50,485 bases of DNA from Deltaproteobacteria bacterium (GCA_030595125.1 JAUVDV010000037.1:1-50485), one strand, 5' to 3'; counted from the first letter of the stretch, positions 18,187 through 26,760 are shown. A program made the numbers and translations. Notes: generated by a model not told the origin, from the sequence alone.

Positions 18187-18223
18187 CCTTGAAAATTGAT
18201 AGTTGCATTATCAATTTTCAAGG
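18187..18223. promoter_or_regulatory. Perfect 15-bp inverted repeat before the ATPase gene
   Basis: CCTTGAAAATTGATA and its exact reverse complement are separated by the 7-base loop GTTGCAT. The right arm ends in AAGG, which with the next A forms the only purine-rich ribosome-site candidate of the downstream gene. It could be a dimeric repressor operator, or an RNA hairpin that hides the ribosome site. No T-tract follows, so it is not a typical terminator. Confidence 0.7.
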
Positions 18224-18237
18224 ATTACCATCAATGT

Positions 18238-19383
18238 ATGATTGATCGACCTTCATACATGGCGTCCATCGATGTTGCCCTGCGAAACAACCCTGTCGTG
18301 GCCCTACTCGGCCCGAGGCAATGCGGCAAGACAACCCTGGCACGTGCTCTCGCATCGAAACAGGAATGTGAGTTCTTCGACCTGGAGAATGCTGTCGACA
18401 GCTCGAGATTGGGCAACCCGTTGCTCGCCCTTGCAAATCTCACCGGCCTGGTCGTGATTGATGAGATTCAAAGAAAACCTGAGCTCTTTGAAACCTTGCG
18501 GGTACTGGTCGACCGTCCCGATAACAAGGCCGTTTTCCTTGTGCTGGGAAGCGCAGCCCCCCGGCTGGTCAAGGGAGCATCTGAAACACTCGCGGGAAGA
18601 ATCGGCTTCGTCGATCTCTCGGGGTTCAGCATGTCCGAGGCAGGTCGAGATAATCTCAAAAAACTGTGGCACCGGGGCGGGTTTCCCAGATCTTTCCTCG
18701 CCTCCTCCAACCAATCATCGTTTGCATGGAGGAATGACTTCATCCGAACCTTCCTCGAGCGAGACATACCCCAGCTTGGCATATCCATCCCGGCAGAGAC
18801 CCTCAGACGATTCTGGACGATGGTGGCTCATTACCACGGACAGGTATGGAACGCCGCAGAATTCGCCAGATCCATCGGCACGAAAGAACCCACGGCAAGA
18901 AAATATCTCGATATTCTGAGCGGCGCATACATGGTGCGGCAACTTCAGCCATGGCACGCAAACCTCAAGAAGCGACAGGTCAAATCGCCCAAGATCTATG
19001 TACGCGACACCGGCGTGCTACACGCCCTCCTGTCTCTCGAGGAGTCCTCACAAATCGAAACACACCCCAAACTCGGAGCATCATGGGAAGGCTTTGCCAT
19101 CGATCAGATCGTGTCGATAACAGGAACGAGAAATGTCTATTTTTGGGGAACACATGCCGGTGCTGAAGTCGATCTCCTCATCTTCAAAAGTGGCAAAGCT
19201 CTGGGTTTCGAGATCAAATATGTCGATGCCCCCAGAACAACCAGATCCATGCGCACGGCGTTGTCCGACCTGGCGCTCGAACAGCTTTACGTGATCTATC
19301 CCGGCGATACGACCTACCCACTCGATGACAAGATCTCGGCGATCCCACTGAACGCGCTGCCGGACGTGCTCAAAACCTTATAA
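18238..19383 (+). CDS. AAA-type ATPase with DUF4143 C-terminal domain
   Basis: 381 residues. Walker A VALLGPRQCGKTTLARAL and Walker B-like LVVIDEIQRKPELFETL are followed by LVLGSAAPRLVKGASETLAGR. The DUF4143 part includes WHRGGFPRSFLASS, FIRTFLERDIPQLGI, ARKYLDILSGAYMVRQLQPW, KIYVRDTGVLHALL and a restriction-nuclease-like end ELDLLI-type segment (AEVDLLIFKSGKALGFEIKY). This widespread family is often patchily distributed and its function is unsettled; roles in toxin-antitoxin-like or stress responses have been proposed. A three-codon mini frame (ATG at 18234) overlaps the start. It stands alone between the CoA operon and lipoproteins, consistent with transfer. Confidence 0.9.
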   Translation: MIDRPSYMASIDVALRNNPVVALLGPRQCGKTTLARALASKQECEFFDLENAVDSSRLGNPLLALANLTGLVVIDEIQRKPELFETLRVLVDRPDNKAVFLVLGSAAPRLVKGASETLAGRIGFVDLSGFSMSEAGRDNLKKLWHRGGFPRSFLASSNQSSFAWRNDFIRTFLERDIPQLGISIPAETLRRFWTMVAHYHGQVWNAAEFARSIGTKEPTARKYLDILSGAYMVRQLQPWHANLKKRQVKSPKIYVRDTGVLHALLSLEESSQIETHPKLGASWEGFAIDQIVSITGTRNVYFWGTHAGAEVDLLIFKSGKALGFEIKYVDAPRTTRSMRTALSDLALEQLYVIYPGDTTYPLDDKISAIPLNALPDVLKTL

Positions 19384-19468
19384 CCCGCCGGATCATCCAC
19401 AATGCTTCCTACATTCCGCCCTGTCGGATATAATTTTCATGCATGGACACAAAATGACGAGGTATCAC

Positions 19469-21217
19469 ATGAATAGTCGAAGCATCTGGATAGTGTTTTT
19501 GCCGGTCGCATTGGCGGCTGCCTTTGCTTGGGGATGCGAGTCCTCGAACCGCACGGCGTCCGGCGACGACGACGACACTTCCACGGACAGCGACTCGGAT
19601 TCCGACACCGATAGCGACACCGATAGCGACACCGATGGTGACTCGGATACCGATCCCGAAAACGACTGCGATTTTTACGCGGCGAACAACGAACCGGGCA
19701 GCGTCGGCTGCGAGTTCGTGATCCCCACGCCGCCGTTCTACAACAACGATTCGCCCACCTCGTCCTACAGGGGACCGTGCTTCGCGGTCATGGTGGCCAA
19801 CGACTCGGACGGCCCGGTGCAGCTCACCCTCTCACGCGGAGGCACGACCCTGGACGCCCACGCGCACACCAGGATTCCCACGGGACTAGGCTCGACCCTG
19901 TCCTATGATCCGGTTCCCCCGACAGGCATTCCGCCTCACGAGGTGGCTATATTGTTCCTCTCCCACCGCCCCGGCGCTCAGAGCGCCTTCGGCGGATCTC
20001 TGGAATGCCCGGTAACCCCGGCATTGACCGTGGATACGGCTGTCACGGCCACCGAACAGGGCGTCGCCTTCGAACTGGAGAGCGACGTGCCGATATCCCT
20101 GTACGATATCATCCCGTACGGCGGCGCCCAGAGCTACCTTCCCTCCGCGTCGCTCCTGTACCCGAGCACTGCCTGGGGGACCAACTACCTGACCCTCGCG
20201 CCCCACGACGGCATCCTTCAAAGATGGATGCTCTTCGTCGCCCGCGACGACAACACAAGCGTCGATCTGCTGACATACGCCACAGTCACGAGTTCGAGCA
20301 CGGTGGCCATCCCGGCCCCCGGCGTCAACACCACGTATACCCTCAACCGCGGAGAATACATCCAGCTCAACAGCACAACCGAAAGCTTCAGCGGAACGAT
20401 CCTGGACAGCGACAACCCCATCGGAGTCTACACCGGCGACACATACCTCCAGGTTCCCACGCAAGATTGTTCCGGCGGCCCCAGGGACTCAGCGCACCAA
20501 CAGATTCCACATATCAAGGCGCTCGGCAGCGAGTACATCGGGGCGGGCATCCCCACGCGACTGGCCAGCTTGATCAACGAAAGCGTGGCTTATCGCCTCA
20601 CCGGCGTGGTGGATGGGACGCAGCTCACGTGGGCCCCGTCCACCCCGACAGGCGCCCCAACTTCATTGACCGCCGGAGCCGTCGTGGAGTTCGAAACACG
20701 GGACTTCTTCATCGTCGAATCGCAGGACGACGACCATCCCTTCTCCCTGACCCAGTACATGTCCGGGGACATCAGCAATTGCATCGGCGGGTGCTTCGAC
20801 GGCGGCTGGTCATGCCAGCCCGGCGGTCAGGGCGACACCGACTGGATCCAGCTCGTCCCGCCCGCGCAGTTCTTTAATCAATACTCGTTCTTCACCGATC
20901 CCACCTACGGGATCACGTCAATCTCACTTGTCCGCGTAGCAGGAGACACGGGATTCGCCGACGTAGAAGTGGAGTGCATGGGGGTCGTGAGCGGCTGGCA
21001 GTCCATCGGAACCTCCGGAGTTTACGAGGTTGCACACGTGGAACTCTACCGTGGCGGGGTCGACGACGTGTACAACTGCGCCACCAGTCAGCACTCGGCG
21101 ACGAGCGATGAGCCCTTCGGCCTGGTAGTATGGGGAACGGATCGCGACGCGTCGTACGGCTACTCCGCAGGCGGCGGAGCCACGGAGATCAACGACGTTG
21201 AGGTTCCCATAGAGTGA
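19469..21217 (+). CDS. Asp-repeat lipoprotein with IgGFc-binding-like domain
   Basis: About 582 residues from the ATG at 19469; upstream ATGs at 19439 and 19454 are in frame and cannot be excluded. Signal peptide IWIVFLPVALAAAFAWGC gives a lipobox. An Asp-Ser/Thr linker follows, then a long beta-rich region. Its pattern (ACFAVMVAND-like start, PVQLTLSRGG, SDVPISLYDIIPYGG, LDSDNPIGVYTGD, HQQIPHIKALGSEYIGAG) resembles the IgGFc-binding N-terminal domain seen in myxobacterial surface proteins and in mucus-type proteins. The C-terminus has GCFDGGWSCQPG and a final beta domain. It is likely an outer-membrane surface adhesin. It is convergent with the next lipoprotein (19 bases apart). Confidence 0.82.
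   Translation: MNSRSIWIVFLPVALAAAFAWGCESSNRTASGDDDDTSTDSDSDSDTDSDTDSDTDGDSDTDPENDCDFYAANNEPGSVGCEFVIPTPPFYNNDSPTSSYRGPCFAVMVANDSDGPVQLTLSRGGTTLDAHAHTRIPTGLGSTLSYDPVPPTGIPPHEVAILFLSHRPGAQSAFGGSLECPVTPALTVDTAVTATEQGVAFELESDVPISLYDIIPYGGAQSYLPSASLLYPSTAWGTNYLTLAPHDGILQRWMLFVARDDNTSVDLLTYATVTSSSTVAIPAPGVNTTYTLNRGEYIQLNSTTESFSGTILDSDNPIGVYTGDTYLQVPTQDCSGGPRDSAHQQIPHIKALGSEYIGAGIPTRLASLINESVAYRLTGVVDGTQLTWAPSTPTGAPTSLTAGAVVEFETRDFFIVESQDDDHPFSLTQYMSGDISNCIGGCFDGGWSCQPGGQGDTDWIQLVPPAQFFNQYSFFTDPTYGITSISLVRVAGDTGFADVEVECMGVVSGWQSIGTSGVYEVAHVELYRGGVDDVYNCATSQHSATSDEPFGLVVWGTDRDASYGYSAGGGATEINDVEVPIE
19587..19653 (+). repeat. Hexanucleotide tract encoding an Asp-Ser/Thr linker
   Basis: Short tandem hexamers (GACTCG, GACACC, GATAGC) after an Asp run, behind the lipobox. 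Confidence 0.85.
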
Positions 21218-21236
21218 GTGAATCGAGCGGTTGCCG

Positions 21237-22166
21237 TTACTGGACGACGACCTGGTATTCGCCGGGACCGAAGACCATGAGGGGTTCGTGGGCGCCGTTG
21301 GCTTCCGAATCAAACACATCGACAGCGTAACCGGCGGTGCCCTGATCCTCCCAGCGGAAACAGTCTTGCACCTTGAGGTCCACGGTGGCGGTGTAGTTGT
21401 TGGTAATGGACGGACTGATTGTCATGTTTTCGGACAAATCCATCAGCAGCCAGGTCTTGTCAGAATCATCAATGATATCACCGGTCTGTGAGTCGGGCAT
21501 CGGGGGAAGGGTGTCATCGTGATCAAAGTTGATAGCGCCCAGGGAGAAGGAATAATTCATCCAGCCCTTCGAGCGAGCCACCGAGTCGATGGTGGTGTCG
21601 CTGACTGCCGCCACAACAGTTACAGGACCCGTCACCGAGGGGAGGCCGCCGGGGTGCACCGTTGTGTTTACCTGGAAAGACGTCATGGCTAAAAGCACCT
21701 TCGCGTGAGTGTACACTCCATCCGCGATCTGGCTGAAAGGCACAGTGGTGAGGGTGGTTGTGCCGAGCATATCCACTTCAGTGTAGTATCCGGCCCCCGC
21801 GTCAAAGATCGTGACCGGCGAAGTATCGGTGGCGCTGGTGAGGAGATCGACCTGCTGGATTCCCATGATGAAGTTCGATGGTGTCTGCGAAGCGTAGGTG
21901 TCGCCAAAGGAAACCACCGTACTCGCGTCCCCTACTACCACTATCTCGATGGTTGGTCCGACATCGCTATCCGTATCGGTGTCGGTATCCGTATCGGTGT
22001 CGGTATCGGTGTCGGTGTCCGTGTCCGTGTCGACATCCGTATCGGTGTCGGTATCCGTGTCGCCATCGGTTCCTCCGTCGGTGTCGGCGTTGTCGTCATC
22101 ATCGCTGCACCCAAACGCAAAAACGGCCACAAACATTACGAAAACAAAAAACAATAATCGGTTCAT
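21237..22166 (-). CDS. Asp-repeat lipoprotein, unknown beta-rich domain
   Basis: 309 residues. Signal peptide MNRLLFFVFVMFVAVFAFG, then Cys20; AGGAGA lies upstream of the ATG. A long Asp-Thr linker (about 25-67) precedes a domain with alternating beta strands (IEIVVVGDASTVVSFGD, IMGIQQVDLLTSATDTSP, TTVPFSQIADGVYTHAKVLL). The phrase about a property being set by 'ADGVYTHAKVLL' is reminiscent of DUF4382-like lipoproteins, but I cannot confirm it. It ends in LMVFGPGEYQVVVQ. Probably periplasmic or surface-exposed; no enzymatic motif seen. Confidence 0.78.
   Translation of the reverse strand: MNRLLFFVFVMFVAVFAFGCSDDDDNADTDGGTDGDTDTDTDTDVDTDTDTDTDTDTDTDTDTDTDSDVGPTIEIVVVGDASTVVSFGDTYASQTPSNFIMGIQQVDLLTSATDTSPVTIFDAGAGYYTEVDMLGTTTLTTVPFSQIADGVYTHAKVLLAMTSFQVNTTVHPGGLPSVTGPVTVVAAVSDTTIDSVARSKGWMNYSFSLGAINFDHDDTLPPMPDSQTGDIIDDSDKTWLLMDLSENMTISPSITNNYTATVDLKVQDCFRWEDQGTAGYAVDVFDSEANGAHEPLMVFGPGEYQVVVQ
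21961..22085 (-). repeat. Hexanucleotide tract encoding an Asp-Thr linker
   Basis: Highly regular GAYACN tandem array on the minus strand, among the purest Asp-Thr runs of the window. Confidence 0.9.
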
Positions 22167-22326
22167 CGCGAATCTCCTTTCAAAAAAACTTTCAAAAAAA
22201 CATCATGCAAAGCGGAGTCATGGATAGAACAAATCTCGAAAAATCTCCACCCTTCATCGGATGGAGGTGAAAGATCTTTTTTCCCAACCCCCAACGTGGG
22301 AAGATGCCCTTGGAAGGAGGAAGTCG

Positions 22327-22572
22327 ATGACAATAAAAAGTCTACAAATTCTTCTCGGTGCGCTCTTCCTGAACGCGGGGCTATTCCTCGGCGGTTGCGG
22401 TCCATCGCTTGCGCAACAGCAGATCCGAGAGGATTGCATGAGCAACTGCAACCTGGACGTGATGTCGTGTCTGGAGTCTTCGACCTGCGTCGACATCGAT
22501 GGCCACCAGATTCCTTGCGAGGCCGAGTGCGAGACGAAAAAGAGCGAGTGCGAGAGCAACTGCCCCGGTTGA
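22327..22572 (+). CDS. Small Cys-rich lipoprotein
   Basis: 81 residues from the ATG at 22327, preceded by GGAGGAAG; the longer frame from 22261 was rejected for lack of a ribosome site. Signal MTIKSLQILLGALFLNAGLF ends in LGGC (Cys24). The mature 58 residues contain regularly spaced Cys pairs (CMSNCNLDVMSCLESSTC, CEAECETKKSECESNC) typical of a short helical hairpin held by disulfides, resembling twin CxxxC folds. Function unknown. Divergent from the preceding lipoprotein, with about 160 bases between them. Confidence 0.75.
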   Translation: MTIKSLQILLGALFLNAGLFLGGCGPSLAQQQIREDCMSNCNLDVMSCLESSTCVDIDGHQIPCEAECETKKSECESNCPG

Positions 22573-22702
22573 TGTGAACAGTACAAATTCCCGCTCGACG
22601 GCGCCCCCCCGCCCGGCGCATCCCTTCTCCTCTTGAATAATGCCGGGTTCCCGCGTTATAGAATGATTTGCCCGACAGGTTAAAAACCACGGAGGAAACA
22701 GC
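22573..22702. promoter_or_regulatory. Leader of the acyl-CoA ligase gene
   Basis: 130 bases with a C-tract at about 22601 and a GGAGGAAACAGC ribosome site just before the ATG at 22703. No operator matching the TetR sites at 26066 or 41008 was seen. Confidence 0.4.
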
Positions 22703-24247
22703 ATGGCAAACTGGCTGAACCTGGGACAAATCTTTCCCATCAACGCAAAAAAATACCCGAACAACATTGCCTTCATGGACAAAGATCGCTCGTTTACATT
22801 TCCACAGGCCAACATTCGGATCAACCGCCTGGCGAACGCGATGATGGGCCTGGGGCTCAAGAATGGCGACAAGGTTTCATGCCTTCTGGAGAACTGCGTA
22901 GAGATCTGCGAGCTGTACATGGCGTGCGCCAAGATCGGCGTGGTGATAAACCCCATCAACTTCCGCGTGTCACAAAAGGACGTTCAGTTCATCGCCGGCA
23001 ACGCCGACTCGCAGGCGTTCTTCGTCCATCAGCAGTTTGCGGGGGTCATCGACAATATCCGCGAGCAACTCCCCAAGGTGAAAAACTATTTTGGGGTCGG
23101 AGCTCCGGCCGACGGATTTAGTCCCTACGAGGAGCTGTTGGCGAGCGCGAGCGACAGTGAACCAGAGGTAAAGGTCGCCCCGGCGGACCCCTGGATACTC
23201 CTGTACACCTCCGGCACGACAGGTACGCCCAAGGGTGTGATCCGCTCTCACGAAAGCTACATCGCCTTCTACCTGATCAACGGAACCGACTTCAAATACT
23301 CCTCCAAAGAGGTGGTGCTCACCGCCATGCCCCTTTGCCACGTGAACACCACGTTTTTCAGTTTCGCCGCCACGTACTTCGGCGGATCCAACTACATCCA
23401 CCCGGCCATCGGCTTCGATGCCCTGGAGATCTTGAAAATAATCGAGGAGCGCAAGATCACCTTCATTTCACTCATCCCCACTCACTACAACCTGATCCTG
23501 GCCATCCCGATGGAGGAGCGCGCGAAGATCGATGTGAGTTCCATAGAGAAACTGCTTTGCTCGAGCGCCCCTGCCCGGGTTGATCAGAAGGAAGGCATTA
23601 TCGAGTACTTCAAGGGGGTCGATCTCTACGAGGGTTACGGTTCCACCGAGGCGGGCATTGTCACCACGCTGATGCCCGAGGATCAGCTCACCCATCCGGG
23701 ATCCATCGGGCAGGAGTCATCCGGAACGTACCTCGTCAAGATCTTCGACGAAGGCAACAACGAGGTTCCGGCGGGGCAGGTCGGAGAACTTTACTCGGCC
23801 GGGCCGATGATGTTCGAGCGGTATCACAAGATGCCCGAGGAAACCGAGAAGAGCTTTGTCGGAATGTACTTCACCGCCGGGGACATGGCCCGCAAGGACG
23901 AGAACGGCTACATCTACTTGATCGACCGCAAGAAGAACATGATCATCACCGGCGGCGAGCACGTCTTCCCCAGTGAGATCGAGACGCTCATCGCGAAGCA
24001 CCCGGCCGTGTTCGACGTGGCCGTGATAGGGCTCAGCGATCCCAAGTGGACCGAGGCCGTCACCGCCGTCGTGATCCTCAAGGAAGGCGCGTCGGCAGTG
24101 GACAAGGACATCAAGGACCACTGCAAGGACAAGGTCGCCCGCTTCAAGGTCCCAAAAAATGTAATCTTTATCGCCGCAGACGACATGCCCCGCACCGGCA
24201 CCGGCAAGATCCTCCACCGTATTTTAAAGGAACGCTATTCTGAGTAG
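22703..24247 (+). CDS. AMP-forming acyl-CoA synthetase (carboxylate-CoA ligase)
   Basis: 514 residues, the usual ANL superfamily length. Motifs: the phosphate-binding loop LLYTSGTTGTPKGVIRSHES, GYGSTEAG (A5), AGDMARKDENGYIYLIDRKKNMIITGGEHVFPSEIE (A7-A8; split here as AGDMARKDENGY and DRKKNMIITGGE), and the catalytic Lys in RTGTGKILHRIL. It activates a free carboxylic acid to its CoA ester via an acyl-AMP. The neighbourhood (Oah, Had, acyl-CoA dehydrogenase) makes benzoate, cyclohexanecarboxylate or another aromatic/alicyclic acid a plausible substrate, but acyl pocket residues cannot be read reliably by eye. It stands alone on its strand, convergent with the methyltransferase. Confidence 0.92.
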   Translation: MANWLNLGQIFPINAKKYPNNIAFMDKDRSFTFPQANIRINRLANAMMGLGLKNGDKVSCLLENCVEICELYMACAKIGVVINPINFRVSQKDVQFIAGNADSQAFFVHQQFAGVIDNIREQLPKVKNYFGVGAPADGFSPYEELLASASDSEPEVKVAPADPWILLYTSGTTGTPKGVIRSHESYIAFYLINGTDFKYSSKEVVLTAMPLCHVNTTFFSFAATYFGGSNYIHPAIGFDALEILKIIEERKITFISLIPTHYNLILAIPMEERAKIDVSSIEKLLCSSAPARVDQKEGIIEYFKGVDLYEGYGSTEAGIVTTLMPEDQLTHPGSIGQESSGTYLVKIFDEGNNEVPAGQVGELYSAGPMMFERYHKMPEETEKSFVGMYFTAGDMARKDENGYIYLIDRKKNMIITGGEHVFPSEIETLIAKHPAVFDVAVIGLSDPKWTEAVTAVVILKEGASAVDKDIKDHCKDKVARFKVPKNVIFIAADDMPRTGTGKILHRILKERYSE

Positions 24248-24263
24248 GGTTATCGGTTCAGTT

Positions 24264-24306
24264 TGACCCCAAACGCTCTCCTGCAAGCGGTATCCCCAAG
24301 GGGTCA
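24264..24306. repeat. TGACCCC/GGGGTCA inverted repeat in the convergent gap
   Basis: TGACCCC at 24264-24270 and GGGGTCA at 24300-24306 bracket 29 bases between the convergent ligase and sterol methyltransferase genes. It resembles dispersed intergenic palindromes and may mark the edge of a transferred segment. No U-tract, so termination is uncertain. Confidence 0.4.
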
Positions 24307-24328
24307 GATGTCGTCGGTGAAAACACTT

Positions 24329-25345
24329 CTACTTTTTTCGTGCCAGGAAGTAGAACATCGGTGTGAACACACCTGCTTTGCCTCCTTTAACCAAAGCCTT
24401 TGCACCAGTCATGAGAAATTCACTTACCCCGGTTGTTCCTTTTGGTGCGACGCCTACTTTTTCCATGATTTTTACCGCAGAATGTGTAATCGCCTGACCA
24501 ATAGATGTTCTGGGAATGCTCTTCAAACTCAAATCTTTGCCCTGCAACGCTCGATACCATGGAAATCCAGGATCTGAATCAACAGCGCGATCATGATATT
24601 CCAACACCTCAAATCCGGCTTCTTCCAGAGCGGCCAGGGCCGATGATGTGGTTTCAAGATTCGGCAGTGCATTTCCCCGTTCAATATCGTGTTTAATTTC
24701 CTGATGCTCTGCATTATCAGGATCATAATCGTCCGTCATGGACCATTCATAGGCAGCAAAGCAGGATCCTTTTTTTAGAATGCGTGCAATCTCTGAATAC
24801 ACACCAACTGTATCGGGTGCATGAACCGTGGCCTCAATTGCATAAGCAGCATCAAATGTTCCATCTTCTACTAAAATATTCATAAAATCAGATTGCAGAG
24901 TCGAACACTTTTCTTCCAGGCCCTCTTGCGAACAATAACGCTCACATTTTTCTAGTTGGTACGCATTGTTATTTACGCCGGTGACATGCACACCACAAGA
25001 ACGTACAATCTCGCGCATTGGCCCACCAACTCCGCAACCAATATCTGCTGCTTTCATGGATGGATCCAATTTGAGCTGGGTAGCCAAATATTGTTCATGA
25101 CGCCTGATTGAATTTTTAAAAGATTCACCCTTGCGTCTGGAGGCAAAATGAAATGATTTTCCCCATCCAAATTCATAAAAATCAGTAGCCATATTGTAAA
25201 AATCATTCACCATGCGCATGTAATCTGTCTTCCGAGCTTTAACGCCACCGCCGGTTTTTGAGTCAAACAAATCATTGTATGCCCGCGCCGTAGCCTCGGT
25301 TGCAGAGCTATCGAGTCCCTTGGGTATAGGATTATGAATTGGCAT
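24329..25345 (-). CDS. Sterol C-24 methyltransferase (Erg6/SMT-like)
   Basis: 338 residues. It carries all signature regions of eukaryotic sterol methyltransferases: region I YEFGWGKSFHFA (about 57-68), the SAM motif DIGCGVGGPMREI (101-113), VTGVNNNAYQ, region II YAIEATVHAP (168-177), region III YEWSMTDDYDP (199-209), and the C-terminal sterol-MT part ending KAGVFTPMFYFLARK, close to the end of fungal Erg6. The enzyme adds a methyl from SAM to the C-24 double bond of a sterol side chain. No cyclase or other sterol gene is in the window. The gene is visibly more AT-rich than its neighbours, suggesting horizontal acquisition. A different isoprenoid-like acceptor cannot be excluded. Confidence 0.88.
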   Translation of the reverse strand: MPIHNPIPKGLDSSATEATARAYNDLFDSKTGGGVKARKTDYMRMVNDFYNMATDFYEFGWGKSFHFASRRKGESFKNSIRRHEQYLATQLKLDPSMKAADIGCGVGGPMREIVRSCGVHVTGVNNNAYQLEKCERYCSQEGLEEKCSTLQSDFMNILVEDGTFDAAYAIEATVHAPDTVGVYSEIARILKKGSCFAAYEWSMTDDYDPDNAEHQEIKHDIERGNALPNLETTSSALAALEEAGFEVLEYHDRAVDSDPGFPWYRALQGKDLSLKSIPRTSIGQAITHSAVKIMEKVGVAPKGTTGVSEFLMTGAKALVKGGKAGVFTPMFYFLARKK

Positions 25346-25459
25346 TCCTACTCCTGTCAGCTAAATGGCCCCACCTAGGCCGTAAACAATGTAGTAGTCG
25401 ACAGACCGGTGAGCCAATCCGAGTTCATATACGATGTCGATTCCAGTCCGTTGTCAACG

Positions 25460-25993
25460 TCACACGTCAATCTCTACAAAGCTTTTCTTGTACCGCTCGC
25501 ACAGCCCGATGTAGAGGTCTTTTCCCCTGATCCACAGGGCCCGCTGCTCTTCATTCACCGGGCCAACCACCCTGGCGGGTACGCCGACCGCGATCTTCCC
25601 CGCGGGGATCTCCTGGCGATTCTTGACGAGAGCCGCCTCGCCGATGATGGCGCCCTCCCCCACCACGGACCAGTCGGCGATGGTTGCCCGCATGCCGATG
25701 ACCGCCTCGGACTCGATTGTCGCGTTGTGGATCATGGCCCCGTGGCCGATGGTCACCCTCTCACCGATACCGGTCAGGCCACCGGGCCGTGCGTGGATTA
25801 TGACACCTTCCTCCACCGCGGTGCCCTGCCCCAGCTCTATCGTGCCGTAATCACCGCGCAGAATCGCGCCGTGACCAACGTAACACCGGGCGCCGATCCT
25901 CACGTCACCTATCACGACGGCCGAAGGCGCCACATAGGCCGTCTCGTCTATCTGCGGTCTTCGCTTTTCAAATTCGTAAATCGGCATTTTCAT
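25460..25993 (-). CDS. Gamma-carbonic anhydrase-fold protein (PaaY/YrdA type)
   Basis: 177 residues if started at 25993 (MKMPIYEF); the frame opens back to 26074 without a better ribosome site. A left-handed beta-helix hexapeptide pattern is clear: SAVVIGDVRIGARCYVGHGA, ILRGDYGTIELGQG, IIHARPGG, IGHGAMIHNATIE. The three expected zinc His residues are present in IIHAR and GHGAMIH. Some members are carbonic anhydrases. PaaY-type relatives are thioesterases that hydrolyse stalled aryl-CoA esters, which would suit an aromatic degradation locus. It is divergent from the TetR gene with a shared promoter. Confidence 0.85.
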   Translation of the reverse strand: MKMPIYEFEKRRPQIDETAYVAPSAVVIGDVRIGARCYVGHGAILRGDYGTIELGQGTAVEEGVIIHARPGGLTGIGERVTIGHGAMIHNATIESEAVIGMRATIADWSVVGEGAIIGEAALVKNRQEIPAGKIAVGVPARVVGPVNEEQRALWIRGKDLYIGLCERYKKSFVEIDV

Positions 25994-26065
25994 CCATTTC
26001 GTTTCTGATATTTCAAAACAATACCATTCTCTTTTACCCTTGCGGCAAGAGAACGTTAATGGAAT

Positions 26066-26094
26066 AATGACCAAAAATGAATTCTGGTCATAAT
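26066..26094. promoter_or_regulatory. Putative TetR operator (autoregulatory)
   Basis: ATGACCA (26067-26073) and its exact reverse complement TGGTCAT (26085-26091) form an 18/25-base palindrome over the tetR start codon and near the divergent carbonic-anhydrase-like gene. The TGACC and GTCA half-sites are repeated at identical spacing at 41008-41036. Confidence 0.6.
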
Positions 26095-26760
26095 ATAAAG
26101 CTCCCCCAAAAAGAAAAACGCGAGGTAATCCTCCAGGCGTCGTGGAAGCTGATCCATCAGTACGGCTATCAAAAAACCACCATCGAGGACATCGCGCAGG
26201 GAGCGGGAATCGCCAAGGGCACTATTTACCTGTACTTTAAATCCAAGTCCGAAATAATGCTGGCCCTTGTCGATATGACCAACCTTCGAATCGCCGACGA
26301 GCAGGACCAGATAGCGGCGAAAAACAATCCCCCGGCGGAGAAGCTCCGCGCATGCCTCAAGCACCGGGTGATGACCCTGTTCGACATTATCAATCGACAT
26401 CCCCACGGCGAGGAAATGGTCACCTCGCTGTTGCCCGACATCGTGCACAGGCTCGACTGGTACGTGACCCGCAACGGGGAGCTCCTCGGCAAGATCATCG
26501 AGGAGGGGTGCGTCGACGGCGTGTTCGACGTTGCCGAACCAAGGGAGACCGGGCAGCTGCTCGCGCGTCTGTTCGAGCACCTCACGCCGCCGTACTACCG
26601 ATTCGATTCGCGCACGTCTCTCGAACAATTCACCGACCACCTGCTCGACCTCCTGTCAACGGGCTTGTGGACAAAAGATCAAAACACAAAGAGAATCCCC
26701 CAGAGTTCGAAAAAACCCCATCCCGGCCTTCCCCTGAAAAATAGGGGAAGGGGAAGATGA
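26077..26760 (+). CDS. TetR family transcriptional regulator
   Basis: 227 residues. The N-terminal HTH is typical: KREVILQASWKLIHQYGYQK, TTIEDIAQGAGIAKGTIYLY, FKSKSEIMLALVD. The C-terminal ligand domain is long and helical (RVMTLFDIINRHPHGEEM, LFEHLTPPYYRFDSR). TetR proteins of such loci usually sense acyl-CoA thioesters and derepress catabolic genes. An inverted repeat covers its own start codon. Translation may therefore start from a short leader or within the palindrome, and the exact start is uncertain. The last 20 or so codons (after LSTGLW) run into a 9-bp inverted repeat and look like read-through into a repeat element. Confidence 0.88.
   Translation: MNSGHNIKLPQKEKREVILQASWKLIHQYGYQKTTIEDIAQGAGIAKGTIYLYFKSKSEIMLALVDMTNLRIADEQDQIAAKNNPPAEKLRACLKHRVMTLFDIINRHPHGEEMVTSLLPDIVHRLDWYVTRNGELLGKIIEEGCVDGVFDVAEPRETGQLLARLFEHLTPPYYRFDSRTSLEQFTDHLLDLLSTGLWTKDQNTKRIPQSSKKPHPGLPLKNRGRGR
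26727..26751. repeat. Hairpin in the 3' end of the tetR gene
   Basis: CCTTCCCCT and AGGGGAAGG are perfectly complementary around the loop GAAAAAT. This GC-rich stem resembles dispersed REP-type elements. It lies inside the reading frame and could also slow transcription into the AOR operon. Confidence 0.6.

Noticed and set aside
18187..18223. Palindrome as a Rho-independent terminator
   Set aside because: It lacks a T-tract and is 100 bases from the preceding stop; an operator or ribosome-site hairpin fits better.
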